The position numbers and the translations under genes are program-made. The notes beneath the pieces are model-generated. The model worked only from the letters and a program-made list of their open reading frames with translations. It searched no databases and was not told where the DNA came from. From an uncultured Elioraea sp. (GTDB lineage: Bacteria > Pseudomonadota > Alphaproteobacteria > Acetobacterales > Acetobacteraceae), in contig CALKJX010000173.1 of the NCBI GenBank assembly GCA_937995555.1, forward strand, positions 1 through 7,350: 7,350 bases of DNA, read 5' to 3'. Of this stretch, positions 1-6,316 are shown in pieces (position 1 is the first letter of the stretch; each line of letters starts with the position of its first letter).

Positions 1-995
1 AACCGCAGCAGCGGATCGAGCAGGCGCGGCGAATTCAGGAATGTGTTGCGGTGCAGGCCGCCGAGGCGGGCGAACTCGGCGTTCTCCAGACCCGGAATGG
101 TCCGGAACAGGCGCACCTGCTCGGCGTATTTCAGCTTGGTCTGGAACCCGACCATGTTCCAGAGCGTGCCCAGCGCGTTGTCCTGTCGGAGCTGCACCAC
201 CGCCCAGGGGCGCCGCCCGGTGCGCGGATCGCGCAGGCCCACGGGCTTCATCGGTCCCCAGCGCAGCGTGTCCGGCCCCCGCTCGGCCATCACCTCGATC
301 GGCAGGCAGCCGTCGAAATAGGGTGTCGCGGCCTCCCACGCGCGGAACTCGGTCTTCTCGGCCGCCAGCAGGGCGGCGACGAAGGCCTCGTACTGCGCGC
401 GGTCGAGCGGGCAGTTGATGTAGTCCGCGCCCCCCTTGTCGTAGCGCGACTGCCTCCAGGCGACCGACATGTCGATGCTCTCGCGATGCACGATCGGCGC
501 GATCGCATCGAAGAAGGCGAGCGCGTCCTCGCCCGTGACGCGGCGGATGTCGGCGGCGAGCGCGGGCGCGGTGAGCGGGCCGGTGGCGACGATCGTGCTG
601 CCCCACTCGACCGGCGGCAGCCCCGGCACCTCCTCGCGCACGATCGTCACTAGCGGATGGTCGGCGAGCGTGCGCGTCACCTCGGCAGAGAACCCATCAC
701 GATCGACCGCGAGCGCCGAGCCCGCCGGCACGCGGTGCGCGTCGCCCGCGCGCAGGATCAGCGAGCCGGCGCGCCGCATCTCCTCGTGCAGCAGCCCGAC
801 CGCGTTGAACAGCGGATCGTCGGCGCGGAACGAGTTCGAGCAGACGAGCTCGGCGAAGCCGTCCGTCTGGTGCGCCTCGGTCATGCGCACGGGCCGCATC
901 TCGTGCAGCACCACGGGCACGCCGGCGGAGGCGATCTGCCAGGCGGCCTCGCTGCCCGCGAGGCCGGCGCCGACGACATGGACGGGGAGGGTCAT
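1..995 (-). CDS. trmFO: TrmFO, folate/FAD-dependent tRNA uracil-54 C5-methyltransferase (3' end cut by window)
   Basis: Makes ribothymidine at position 54 in the T-loop of tRNAs in the cytoplasm, using methylenetetrahydrofolate as carbon donor and reduced FAD. The reading frame is open from ATG 995 to the left edge, giving 331 visible residues of an expected ~450-470. Visible signatures: the FAD-binding [10 protein letters not shown] at residues 9-18; the ELVCSNSFR block, with Cys52 at the place of a catalytic cysteine (B. subtilis Cys53); YINCP around residues 192-196; [11 protein letters not shown], with Cys230 at the place of the second catalytic cysteine (B. subtilis Cys226); and near the edge the family hallmark [14 protein letters not shown]. 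Both catalytic cysteines are therefore present. The start is chosen because the FAD motif begins eight residues in, as usual. No Shine-Dalgarno is obvious; a -10-like hexamer sits six bases before the ATG. It is divergent from the aminotransferase gene. Family assignment is secure; the missing C-terminus cannot be assessed. Confidence 0.96.
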   Translation of the reverse strand, partial: MTLPVHVVGAGLAGSEAAWQIASAGVPVVLHEMRPVRMTEAHQTDGFAELVCSNSFRADDPLFNAVGLLHEEMRRAGSLILRAGDAHRVPAGSALAVDRDGFSAEVTRTLADHPLVTIVREEVPGLPPVEWGSTIVATGPLTAPALAADIRRVTGEDALAFFDAIAPIVHRESIDMSVAWRQSRYDKGGADYINCPLDRAQYEAFVAALLAAEKTEFRAWEAATPYFDGCLPIEVMAERGPDTLRWGPMKPVGLRDPRTGRRPWAVVQLRQDNALGTLWNMVGFQTKLKYAEQVRLFRTIPGLENAEFARLGGLHRNTFLNSPRLLDPLLR

Positions 996-1001
996 GCCGG
1001 G

Positions 1002-1030
1002 GAGATAGCCCTGCCGCCGGCACGCTTCAA
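1002..1030 (-). promoter_or_regulatory. Putative trmFO promoter, leaderless type
   Basis: On the minus strand, TTGAAG (1030-1025) and TATCTC (1007-1002) are separated by 17 bases. The -10-like hexamer ends six bases before the ATG at 995, so transcription would begin at or next to the start codon. The match to TTGACA is 4/6 and to TATAAT 3/6. Optimal spacing and the lack of a Shine-Dalgarno support it, but no transcript data are available. Confidence 0.4.
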
Positions 1031-1047
1031 CGCGGCTGGACGGCAGG
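1010..1047. repeat. Inverted repeat CCTGCCG-N24-CGGCAGG in the divergent intergenic region
   Basis: CCTGCCG at 1010-1016 and its exact reverse complement CGGCAGG at 1041-1047 flank a 24-base spacer. The left arm lies in the 17-base spacer of the proposed trmFO promoter. The right arm overlaps the end of the proposed aminotransferase -35 element at 1041-1042. It could be an operator acting on both genes, but a 7-base GC-rich pair can occur by chance in sequence of this composition. Confidence 0.25.
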
Positions 1048-1065
1048 CCCGCGCAGTGTGAGTCT
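1037..1065 (+). promoter_or_regulatory. Putative aminotransferase promoter, leaderless type
   Basis: TGGACG (1037-1042, 4/6 to TTGACA) is followed by 17 bases and then GAGTCT (1060-1065, weak match to TATAAT). The hexamer ends six bases before ATG 1072. The string AG-N-CT-N-GCGCC-ATG recurs before the fusion gene at 3243. No Shine-Dalgarno is present. Support comes from spacing and recurrence rather than from strong consensus. Confidence 0.3.
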
Positions 1066-1071
1066 GGCGCC

Positions 1072-2250
1072 ATGCCTGACACCGCCGCCGGCACGGCGAC
1101 CGCCTTCCCGCCGAGCATCCTCGCCACCGCCGCACCCGCGATCCCGGCCGCGCGCGCCTGGGCCGCCGCCTATCGCGGCGCGGCCGGTCCGGCGATCGAC
1201 CTGACCCAGGCCGTGCCCGGCTATCCGCCGCACCCCGACCTGCTGGTGCGGCTCGGCGAGGAGGCGGCGCGCGCCGCGCATGCCGGCTACGGCCCGATCG
1301 AGGGCGAGCCGGCCCTGCGTGCAGCACTCGCCGCCGATCTGGCGCAGCGCTACCGCGCGCCGCTCGACGCCGCCGACGTGGTGATCACGGTGGGCTGCAA
1401 CCTCGCCTTCGTGATGACCATGACCGCGCTCGCCGGGCCGGGCGCGGCCGTGCTGCTGCCCGCTCCCTGGTACTTCAACCACCACATGGCGCTGACCATG
1501 CTGGGGATCGCGACGATCCCGCTGCCCTGCCGGCCCGAGGACGGGTTCGTGCCCGACCCCGATCACGCCGAGGCGCTGATCGACGGGCGCACACGCGCGC
1601 TGGTGCTGGTCACGCCCAACAACCCCACGGGCGCGGTCTATCCTCCGGCGACCATCGCCGCCTTTGCCGCGCTCTGCCGCCGGCGCGGCATCGTGCTGGT
1701 GCTGGACGAGACCTATCGCGACTTCCTGCCCGGCGATGCGCCCCCGCATGCGACGTTCGCCGACCCCGCCTGGCGTCACGTGCTCGTGCATCTCTACTCG
1801 TTCTCGAAAAGCTACTGCGTGCCCGGCCATCGCGTCGGCGCGATCGTCGCGGGACCGGCGATCCGCACGCAGCTTCTGAAGGTGCTCGACACGTTGCAGA
1901 TCTGCGCGCCGAGGGCGCCGCAGGCGGCGCTCGCCTGGGCGGTGCCGGCGCTCGCCTCCTGGCGCGCGGGCAACCGCGACGTGATGGCCGCACGCGCTGC
2001 CGCGTTCCGGCGGGCCTTCGCCGCGGTGCGGGATTGGCGCATCGACGCGCTCGGCGGCTACTTCGCCTATCTGCGCCTGCCGGAGGCGGCACCGGACGCC
2101 TCGGCGATGGCGGAACGGCTGGCGGCCGAGCGCGGCTTGATGACCCTGCCGGGTCCGTTCTTCGGCCCGGGTCAGGAGCGGCATCTGCGCCTCGCCTTCG
2201 CCAACGCGGACGAGGCGACGATCGCGCAGGTGCCCGCACGGCTCGGCTGA
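1072..2250 (+). CDS. PLP-dependent class I/II aminotransferase, aspartate aminotransferase fold
   Basis: A fold-type I aminotransferase of 392 residues, the usual length for this cytoplasmic family, which moves an amino group between an amino acid and a 2-oxoacid through pyridoxal phosphate. Visible active-site features in order: a Gly/Ala-rich cofactor region with VGCNLAF (107-113); PAPWYFNH (130-137); [11 protein letters not shown] (180-190), with Asn184 facing the PLP ring; LDETYRDF (211-218), with Asp212 for the pyridine nitrogen and Tyr215; [14 protein letters not shown] (243-256), with Lys246 as the Schiff-base lysine and Arg254 near the phosphate; and HLRLAF (371-376), with Arg373 at the usual place of the substrate carboxylate-binding arginine. 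No catalytic residue is missing. Substrate cannot be read from sequence; aspartate, aromatic or branched-chain amino acids are all possible. It is divergent from trmFO and heads the plus-strand unit; the next gene starts 2 bases after its stop. Confidence 0.92.
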   Translation: MPDTAAGTATAFPPSILATAAPAIPAARAWAAAYRGAAGPAIDLTQAVPGYPPHPDLLVRLGEEAARAAHAGYGPIEGEPALRAALAADLAQRYRAPLDAADVVITVGCNLAFVMTMTALAGPGAAVLLPAPWYFNHHMALTMLGIATIPLPCRPEDGFVPDPDHAEALIDGRTRALVLVTPNNPTGAVYPPATIAAFAALCRRRGIVLVLDETYRDFLPGDAPPHATFADPAWRHVLVHLYSFSKSYCVPGHRVGAIVAGPAIRTQLLKVLDTLQICAPRAPQAALAWAVPALASWRAGNRDVMAARAAAFRRAFAAVRDWRIDALGGYFAYLRLPEAAPDASAMAERLAAERGLMTLPGPFFGPGQERHLRLAFANADEATIAQVPARLG

Positions 2251-2252
2251 GC

Positions 2253-2939
2253 ATGCGCCCCTGGTCGCGCCGCAGCGTCATGCTCGCGCTCGGCGCGGGT
2301 GTCGGCGCCTGCGACGCGCGCGTACCGCTCGACCGCACGGCGGCGCCGTTCCGCACGATCGGTGTGGTCAGCCCCGCGGTTGCCGTCACGCCGGCCGCGC
2401 CGACCAACCTGCCGCTGCTGTCCGCCTTCGGCTCGATGGGCCGGTTCGTGGATGCGGCGCTGGAGGGCGAGCGCGACCGCCGCCTCGCCGAGGTGCTGCG
2501 CAGCGCAGAGTATCGCGCGCTCGACCGCTGGACGACGCATTTGACGCTTGCCCTCGCCGCGGCCGGCTACCGGCCGGTGGCCGTGCCGGTCGCGCGGTTC
2601 GATCTCGCGTTCCTCGCCCGTTATCCGCCTGCCGAGGTGGACGCCTATCTCGACACGGTGGTGCCGGAGTACGGGTTCGTCGCCGACACGCCGGACGGCC
2701 AGTTCCTGCCCTTCGCCACCGTGTCGGTGCGGCTTGCCGACCCGGGCGGCCGCGTGCTGTTGCAGGAGCGGTTCGTGAGCAACGCGGTCCGGCCGTTCGA
2801 GGCGATGCCGGTCGCGGGGCCGGCGGAGCCGCGTCTGGCCGGCGAGGGGCTGTTCACGCATGACACCGATCGCGTCGTCGAGGGGGTGGACGCGGCGCTC
2901 GGCATGATGGCGTCGCACGTGGCGGCGCAGCTGCGGTGA
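2253..2939 (+). CDS. Uncharacterised lipoprotein with Tat-like signal peptide
   Basis: A 228-residue protein of unknown function. Residues 1-20 form a lipoprotein signal: a basic n-region with SRRSVM resembling a twin-arginine motif, a short hydrophobic stretch LALGAGVGA, and a lipobox VGAC ending at Cys20, the predicted lipidated residue. Asp21 is at +2, an inner-membrane retention signal in enteric bacteria; whether that rule holds here is unknown. The mature part is predicted periplasmic, starts around FRTIGVVSP (33-41), has a helical, charged middle (65-105) and the distinctive DAYLDTVVPEYGFVAD (130-145), followed by strand-like FLPFATVSVRLADPGGRVLLQ (pattern at 151-171). No catalytic motif or further membrane segment is seen. 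ATG 2253 is chosen because it supplies the full signal and lies 2 bases after the aminotransferase stop. An upstream in-frame start at 2034 would overlap that gene by over 200 bases and bury the signal. ATG 2280 (Met10) would keep the lipobox but lose the arginines. Confidence 0.75.
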   Translation: MRPWSRRSVMLALGAGVGACDARVPLDRTAAPFRTIGVVSPAVAVTPAAPTNLPLLSAFGSMGRFVDAALEGERDRRLAEVLRSAEYRALDRWTTHLTLALAAAGYRPVAVPVARFDLAFLARYPPAEVDAYLDTVVPEYGFVADTPDGQFLPFATVSVRLADPGGRVLLQERFVSNAVRPFEAMPVAGPAEPRLAGEGLFTHDTDRVVEGVDAALGMMASHVAAQLR

Positions 2940-2943
2940 GGAG
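2939..2943 (+). promoter_or_regulatory. Strong ribosome binding site of the DUF6522-like gene
   Basis: AGGAG, within TGAGGAGAA, lies seven bases before ATG 2951 and overlaps the stop codon of the lipoprotein gene. It decides the start: ATG 2951 is preferred over the in-frame GTG at 2936. It is the only canonical Shine-Dalgarno before a gene start in this window. Confidence 0.75.
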
Positions 2944-2950
2944 AACGCCG

Positions 2951-3211
2951 ATGATCGGCGAGCGTGTGGCGATCGAGAACGGCGCGCCGGTGCTGACCGC
3001 GGCGCAGATGGCCGACGCGCTCGGCCTCAGCGAGGAGGAGCTCCGCCGGGAGCTGGGTGCGGGGCAGATCCGCAGCGTGGTCGAGCGCGGCGAGGGCGAG
3101 GACGCGGGCCGGCTGCGCGGGCGGCTGCGCTGGCGGTCGCTGGAAGTCGTGTTCGTGGTCGGCGCCGACGGCCTCGTCCTGGAGTGCACGCGCACCGGCG
3201 ACTGGCGCTGA
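2951..3211 (+). CDS. Small DUF6522-like protein
   Basis: An 86-residue cytoplasmic protein of unknown function. It resembles the DUF6522 family in size and layout: an opening strand with VAIENGAPVLTAA (6-18), a helix ADALGLSEEELRREL (21-35), then IRSVVERGEGEDAGRLR (40-56), containing the family-like E-R-G-x-x-E-D-A-G-R core, and a closing pair of strands ending VVGADGLVLE (69-78). The assignment is from memory of the family pattern and not from a search. No signal peptide, cysteine pair or catalytic motif is seen. It follows the lipoprotein gene closely with a strong ribosome binding site and sits 31 bases before the EndoQ-helicase gene, so it is probably the third gene of the aminotransferase unit. 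Any functional link to either neighbour is unproven. Confidence 0.7.
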   Translation: MIGERVAIENGAPVLTAAQMADALGLSEEELRRELGAGQIRSVVERGEGEDAGRLRGRLRWRSLEVVFVVGADGLVLECTRTGDWR

Positions 3212-3236
3212 GCGACTCGGGGCGCTGGGCTAGGCT
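3208..3236 (+). promoter_or_regulatory. Putative promoter of the EndoQ-helicase gene, leaderless type
   Basis: TAGGCT (3231-3236) ends six bases before ATG 3243. A weak -35-like CTGAGC (3208-3213) lies 17 bases upstream and overlaps the stop of the DUF6522-like gene. There is no good Shine-Dalgarno in the 31-base gap. The layout copies that before the aminotransferase gene. The gene may also be reached by read-through. Confidence 0.35.
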
Positions 3237-3242
3237 CGCGCC

Positions 3243-6200
3243 ATGTTCCACGCCGACCTGCACGTGCACTCGAAGCACTCGCGCGCGACCAGCCGGGATC
3301 TCGATCTGGAGCACCTCGCCTGGTGGGCGTGCCGCAAGGGAATCGCGGTGGTCGGCACGGGCGACTGCGTCCATCCCGCGTGGCTCGCCGAACTCAAGGA
3401 CAAGCTGATCCCTGACGGCAGCGGGTTGTTCCGCCTGCGCCCCGAACTGATGGCGGAAGTGCATCGCACCCTGCCGGCGTCCTGCCGCGGCGAGGTGCGC
3501 TTCATGCTCTCGACCGAGATCTCGACCATCTACAAAAAGGGCGAGAAGACGCGGAAGGTGCATCACCTCGTCTACCTGCCCGATTTCGAGGCGACCGACC
3601 GGCTCGCCGCACGGCTCGCGGCGATCGGCAACATCGGCTCGGACGGGCGCCCGATCCTGGGGCTGGACTCGCGCGACCTGCTGGAGATCACGCTCGGCGT
3701 GCACAGGGGCGCCTATCTGGTGCCCGCGCACGTCTGGACGCCGTGGTTCGCAGCCCTCGGCTCGCAATCCGGCTTCGACTCGATCGACGATTGTTACGGT
3801 GATCTCGCACCGCACATCTTCGCTGTCGAGACGGGGCTCTCGTCCGATCCGGCGATGAACTGGCGCGTCTCGTCGCTCGACCGGTTCCGCCTCACCTCGA
3901 ACTCGGATGCGCATTCCCCGGGCAAGCTCGGACGTGAGGCAACGCGTTTCGCCTGCGAACCTGGCTTCGGCGCGATCCGCCGCGCGCTCGAAACGGGCGA
4001 GGGTTATCTCGGCACCCTCGAGTTCTTCCCCGAGGAAGGCAAGTATCACATGGACGGGCACCGCGCCTGCGGCGTGCGGCTCGACCCGCGCGAGACGCTC
4101 GCGCACGGCGGGCTCTGCCCCGCATGCGGCGGGCGCGTCACCGTGGGTGTCGCGCACCGCGTCGAGCTGCTCGCCGACCGCGCGGCACCCGTGCCGCCAC
4201 CGACCGCGGGCGAGGTGTCGAGCCTCGTGCCGCTGCCGGAGATTCTGGCGGAGATCACGGCGACGAGCGTGGCGGCCCGGGCCGTGACGCGCGCCTATGA
4301 CCGCGCGACCGCCGCACTCGGGCCGGAGCTTGCGGTCCTGCTGGAGGTCCCGGTCGAGGAGATCGCGCGCGCCGATCCGCTGCTTGGCGAGGCGGTCGGC
4401 CGGCTCCGACGTGGCGAGGTGATCCGTGAAGCGGGGTATGATGGCGAATACGGCGTGATTCGGCTGTTCGCCGAGGGTGAGCTCGATCGCGCGATGAAGG
4501 GTGCGCTGCTGTTCGAGGCGCCGCGTCGCGCGCCGGCGCGGCCGGAGCGGCGCAGGCCTCGCGTCGCGGCGGAGCCCGAAATCGAGGCCGTGCGTTCCGC
4601 GCCGGCGCTGTCAGGGCGCGGCGGCGTGCTCGCCGGCCTCGATCCCGACCAGGCGCGCGCGGCCGAAACGATCGACGGACCGCTGCTCGTGCTCGCCGGT
4701 CCGGGCTCAGGCAAGACGCGCATGCTGACCCATCGTCTCGCGTATCTGGTGCGCGAGTGCGGCGTGCCGGCGCCCTCCTGCCTGGCGGTGACGTTCACGC
4801 GTCGTGCGACCGAGGAGCTTGCCGCACGGCTTGTCGCGCTCGGCGCGGGCGACTGCGCGGTGCACAGCTTCCACACGCTCGGGCTCGCGATCCTGCGCCG
4901 CGACGGCGCGGCGGTCGGGCTGAGCGAGGGCTTCCGCATCGCCGACGAGGCCGAACGGGCGGGCGCGCTTGCCGAGGCACTCGGCGTGACGGCCGCGCAG
5001 GCGCGGACGCTGCTCCGCGACGTCTCTGTGCTGAAACGTACCGGCGCGCTTGGCGCAGGTGCCGCGGGCGAGGCGCTGGCCGCGCTCGAACATCTCGGCC
5101 GCGCCCGCGGCTGGATCGATTTCGACGACCTGATCGGGCGCGCGGTGCAGGTGCTGGAGACGGATGCCGCCGCTGCCGCGTGCTGGCGCAACCGCTTCCG
5201 CCACATCGTCGCCGACGAGTTCCAGGACATCGACGAGATGCAGTACCGGTTGCTGTGCCTGCTTGCGGGGGGCGAGGCCACGCTCTGCGTGATCGGTGAT
5301 CCGGATCAGGCGATCTACGGCTTCCGCGGCGCGGACGCTGGCTGCTTCGAGCGGTTCCGGCGCACCTTTCCGGCCGCACGGACAGTGCGGCTGAGCCGCA
5401 ACTACCGTTCCACGGGCACGATCGTCAGGGCGAGCGCGCAGGTGATCGGCGCGACGCCGGATGTGGCGCGCGGCGGCCCGCCCATCCTGCTGCACGCGGC
5501 CGAGGATGAACGCGCCGAGGCCGCCTTCGTCGCCGCGAGGATCGAGGATCTGCTGGGCGGTCACGACATGCTGGCAGCGCAGGGTGCGACAGGCGGTGCG
5601 CGCCGGCTGAGCTTTGCCGACATCGCCGTGCTGTATCGCACCGATACGCAATCCGTCGCGCTGCGCGAGGCGTTTGATCTTGCGGGGATCCCGTACAAGA
5701 AGAGCACGCCGGCGCCGATCGCGGGCGCGCCCGCGGTGCGCGCGCTGCTTGCGCGCCTGGACGAGGGGAACGACCGTGCTGCCCTCTCGGACCGCATCGC
5801 CGAGGCTGCGCGGAGGGTGCGAGCCACCGATCCCGAACTCGCCGACGCCGCCCTCGCCGAGGCGACGCGCTGGCTTGCCGCGCTCGCCGAGCGCACGGAG
5901 GACCGAACGCGACTCGGCGAGCTTGTCGCCCTCTCCACCGAGGCGGATTTCTTCGATGCGCGCGCCGATCGTGTCTCGCTGCTGACGATGCACGCGGCGA
6001 AGGGGCTCGAGTTCGCCGTCGTGTTCGTGGTCGGCCTGGAGGAGGGGATCGTGCCGCTCTCGTGGGCAGACGAGGCCGCGACCGACGACGAGGAGCGGCG
6101 ACTGTTCTACGTCGCGATGACGCGGGCGAAGGAACGGCTGGTGCTCACGCGCGCCACCCAGCGCCACTGGCGTGGAACCCGCCGCGCGCTGCCCCCTTCG

Positions 6201-6290
6201 CCGTTCCTGCGTGCGATCGGCCAGGACCTGATCGTCGAGGCGAGGGGTGCAACGCGCCCACGACGCGCGGTCCAGCCCAGACTGTTCTGA
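3243..6290 (+). CDS. EndoQ nuclease fused to UvrD/PcrA-like SF1A helicase
   Basis: A 1015-residue predicted DNA-repair fusion. Residues 1-425 match endonuclease Q, which cuts 5' of deaminated bases and abasic sites. PHP-type metal ligands are likely His7 and His9 (ADLHVHSKHS), Asp41 (GTGD), Glu92 (STEIS), His107/His108, His163 (PAHVWTPW), Asp222 and His224 (SNSDAHSP). A zinc motif follows (His273/Cys276 and Cys292/Cys295), then a helical part ending GYDGEYGVIRLF (398-409). Residues 426-463 are a basic, Pro/Ala-rich linker. The helicase has Q470; Walker A AGPGSGKT (485-492); Ia AVTFTRRATEEL (515-526); II ADEFQD (657-662); III VIGDPDQAIYGFRG (683-696); IV LSRNYRS (717-723); V TMHAAKGLEF (915-924); and VI FYVAMTRAKERL (955-966). 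Helicase motifs are intact, so ATP-driven unwinding is expected. The 2B region, between ~818 and ~910, is about half the usual UvrD size. The C-terminus is QPRLF, a possible beta-clamp peptide. The start is set by the PHP motif at residue 5. Confidence 0.9.
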   Translation: MFHADLHVHSKHSRATSRDLDLEHLAWWACRKGIAVVGTGDCVHPAWLAELKDKLIPDGSGLFRLRPELMAEVHRTLPASCRGEVRFMLSTEISTIYKKGEKTRKVHHLVYLPDFEATDRLAARLAAIGNIGSDGRPILGLDSRDLLEITLGVHRGAYLVPAHVWTPWFAALGSQSGFDSIDDCYGDLAPHIFAVETGLSSDPAMNWRVSSLDRFRLTSNSDAHSPGKLGREATRFACEPGFGAIRRALETGEGYLGTLEFFPEEGKYHMDGHRACGVRLDPRETLAHGGLCPACGGRVTVGVAHRVELLADRAAPVPPPTAGEVSSLVPLPEILAEITATSVAARAVTRAYDRATAALGPELAVLLEVPVEEIARADPLLGEAVGRLRRGEVIREAGYDGEYGVIRLFAEGELDRAMKGALLFEAPRRAPARPERRRPRVAAEPEIEAVRSAPALSGRGGVLAGLDPDQARAAETIDGPLLVLAGPGSGKTRMLTHRLAYLVRECGVPAPSCLAVTFTRRATEELAARLVALGAGDCAVHSFHTLGLAILRRDGAAVGLSEGFRIADEAERAGALAEALGVTAAQARTLLRDVSVLKRTGALGAGAAGEALAALEHLGRARGWIDFDDLIGRAVQVLETDAAAAACWRNRFRHIVADEFQDIDEMQYRLLCLLAGGEATLCVIGDPDQAIYGFRGADAGCFERFRRTFPAARTVRLSRNYRSTGTIVRASAQVIGATPDVARGGPPILLHAAEDERAEAAFVAARIEDLLGGHDMLAAQGATGGARRLSFADIAVLYRTDTQSVALREAFDLAGIPYKKSTPAPIAGAPAVRALLARLDEGNDRAALSDRIAEAARRVRATDPELADAALAEATRWLAALAERTEDRTRLGELVALSTEADFFDARADRVSLLTMHAAKGLEFAVVFVVGLEEGIVPLSWADEAATDDEERRLFYVAMTRAKERLVLTRATQRHWRGTRRALPPSPFLRAIGQDLIVEARGATRPRRAVQPRLF

Positions 6291-6296
6291 TCCGTC

Positions 6297-6310
6297 CGGC
6301 CATCCGGCCG
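6297..6310. other. Short GC hairpin in the convergent gap
   Basis: The 26 bases between the two convergent stop codons (6290 and 6317) contain CGGCC-ATCC-GGCCG, a 5-base-pair stem with a 4-base loop, plus a tandem TCCGGCC repeat. There is no T-run on either side, so it is not a canonical intrinsic terminator. It may still slow transcription from both directions, or have no role. Confidence 0.2.
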
Positions 6311-6316
6311 CCCGTA

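Noticed and set aside
51..653. A 200-codon plus-strand frame antisense to trmFO.
   Set aside because: The minus strand encodes TrmFO with both catalytic cysteines. The plus-strand product is arginine-rich and unrecognisable.
1027..2184. A 385-codon open frame on the minus strand, antisense to the aminotransferase.
   Set aside because: Arg/Gly/His-rich composition without recognisable domains. The plus strand has every PLP-enzyme motif in order.
2034..2252. N-terminal extension of the lipoprotein gene from an in-frame start at 2034.
   Set aside because: It would overlap the aminotransferase gene by more than 200 bases, add an Arg/Gly-rich tail and bury the signal peptide. ATG 2253 gives a normal lipoprotein signal.
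2936..2950. GTG 2936 as start of the DUF6522-like gene, overlapping the previous stop as GTGA.
   Set aside because: AGGAG is ideally placed for ATG 2951 and would lie inside the coding sequence if GTG were used.
2253..6290. Anti-phage defence operon built around the PHP-helicase protein.
   Set aside because: The N-terminal part fits EndoQ, a repair enzyme, and the neighbours are an aminotransferase, a lipoprotein and housekeeping genes. There is no mobile element, toxin, sensor or compositional break to support a defence island.
6291..6316. Bidirectional intrinsic terminator between the fusion gene and dnaJ.
   Set aside because: Only a 5-base-pair stem and no T-run on either strand. Kept as a low-confidence hairpin only.
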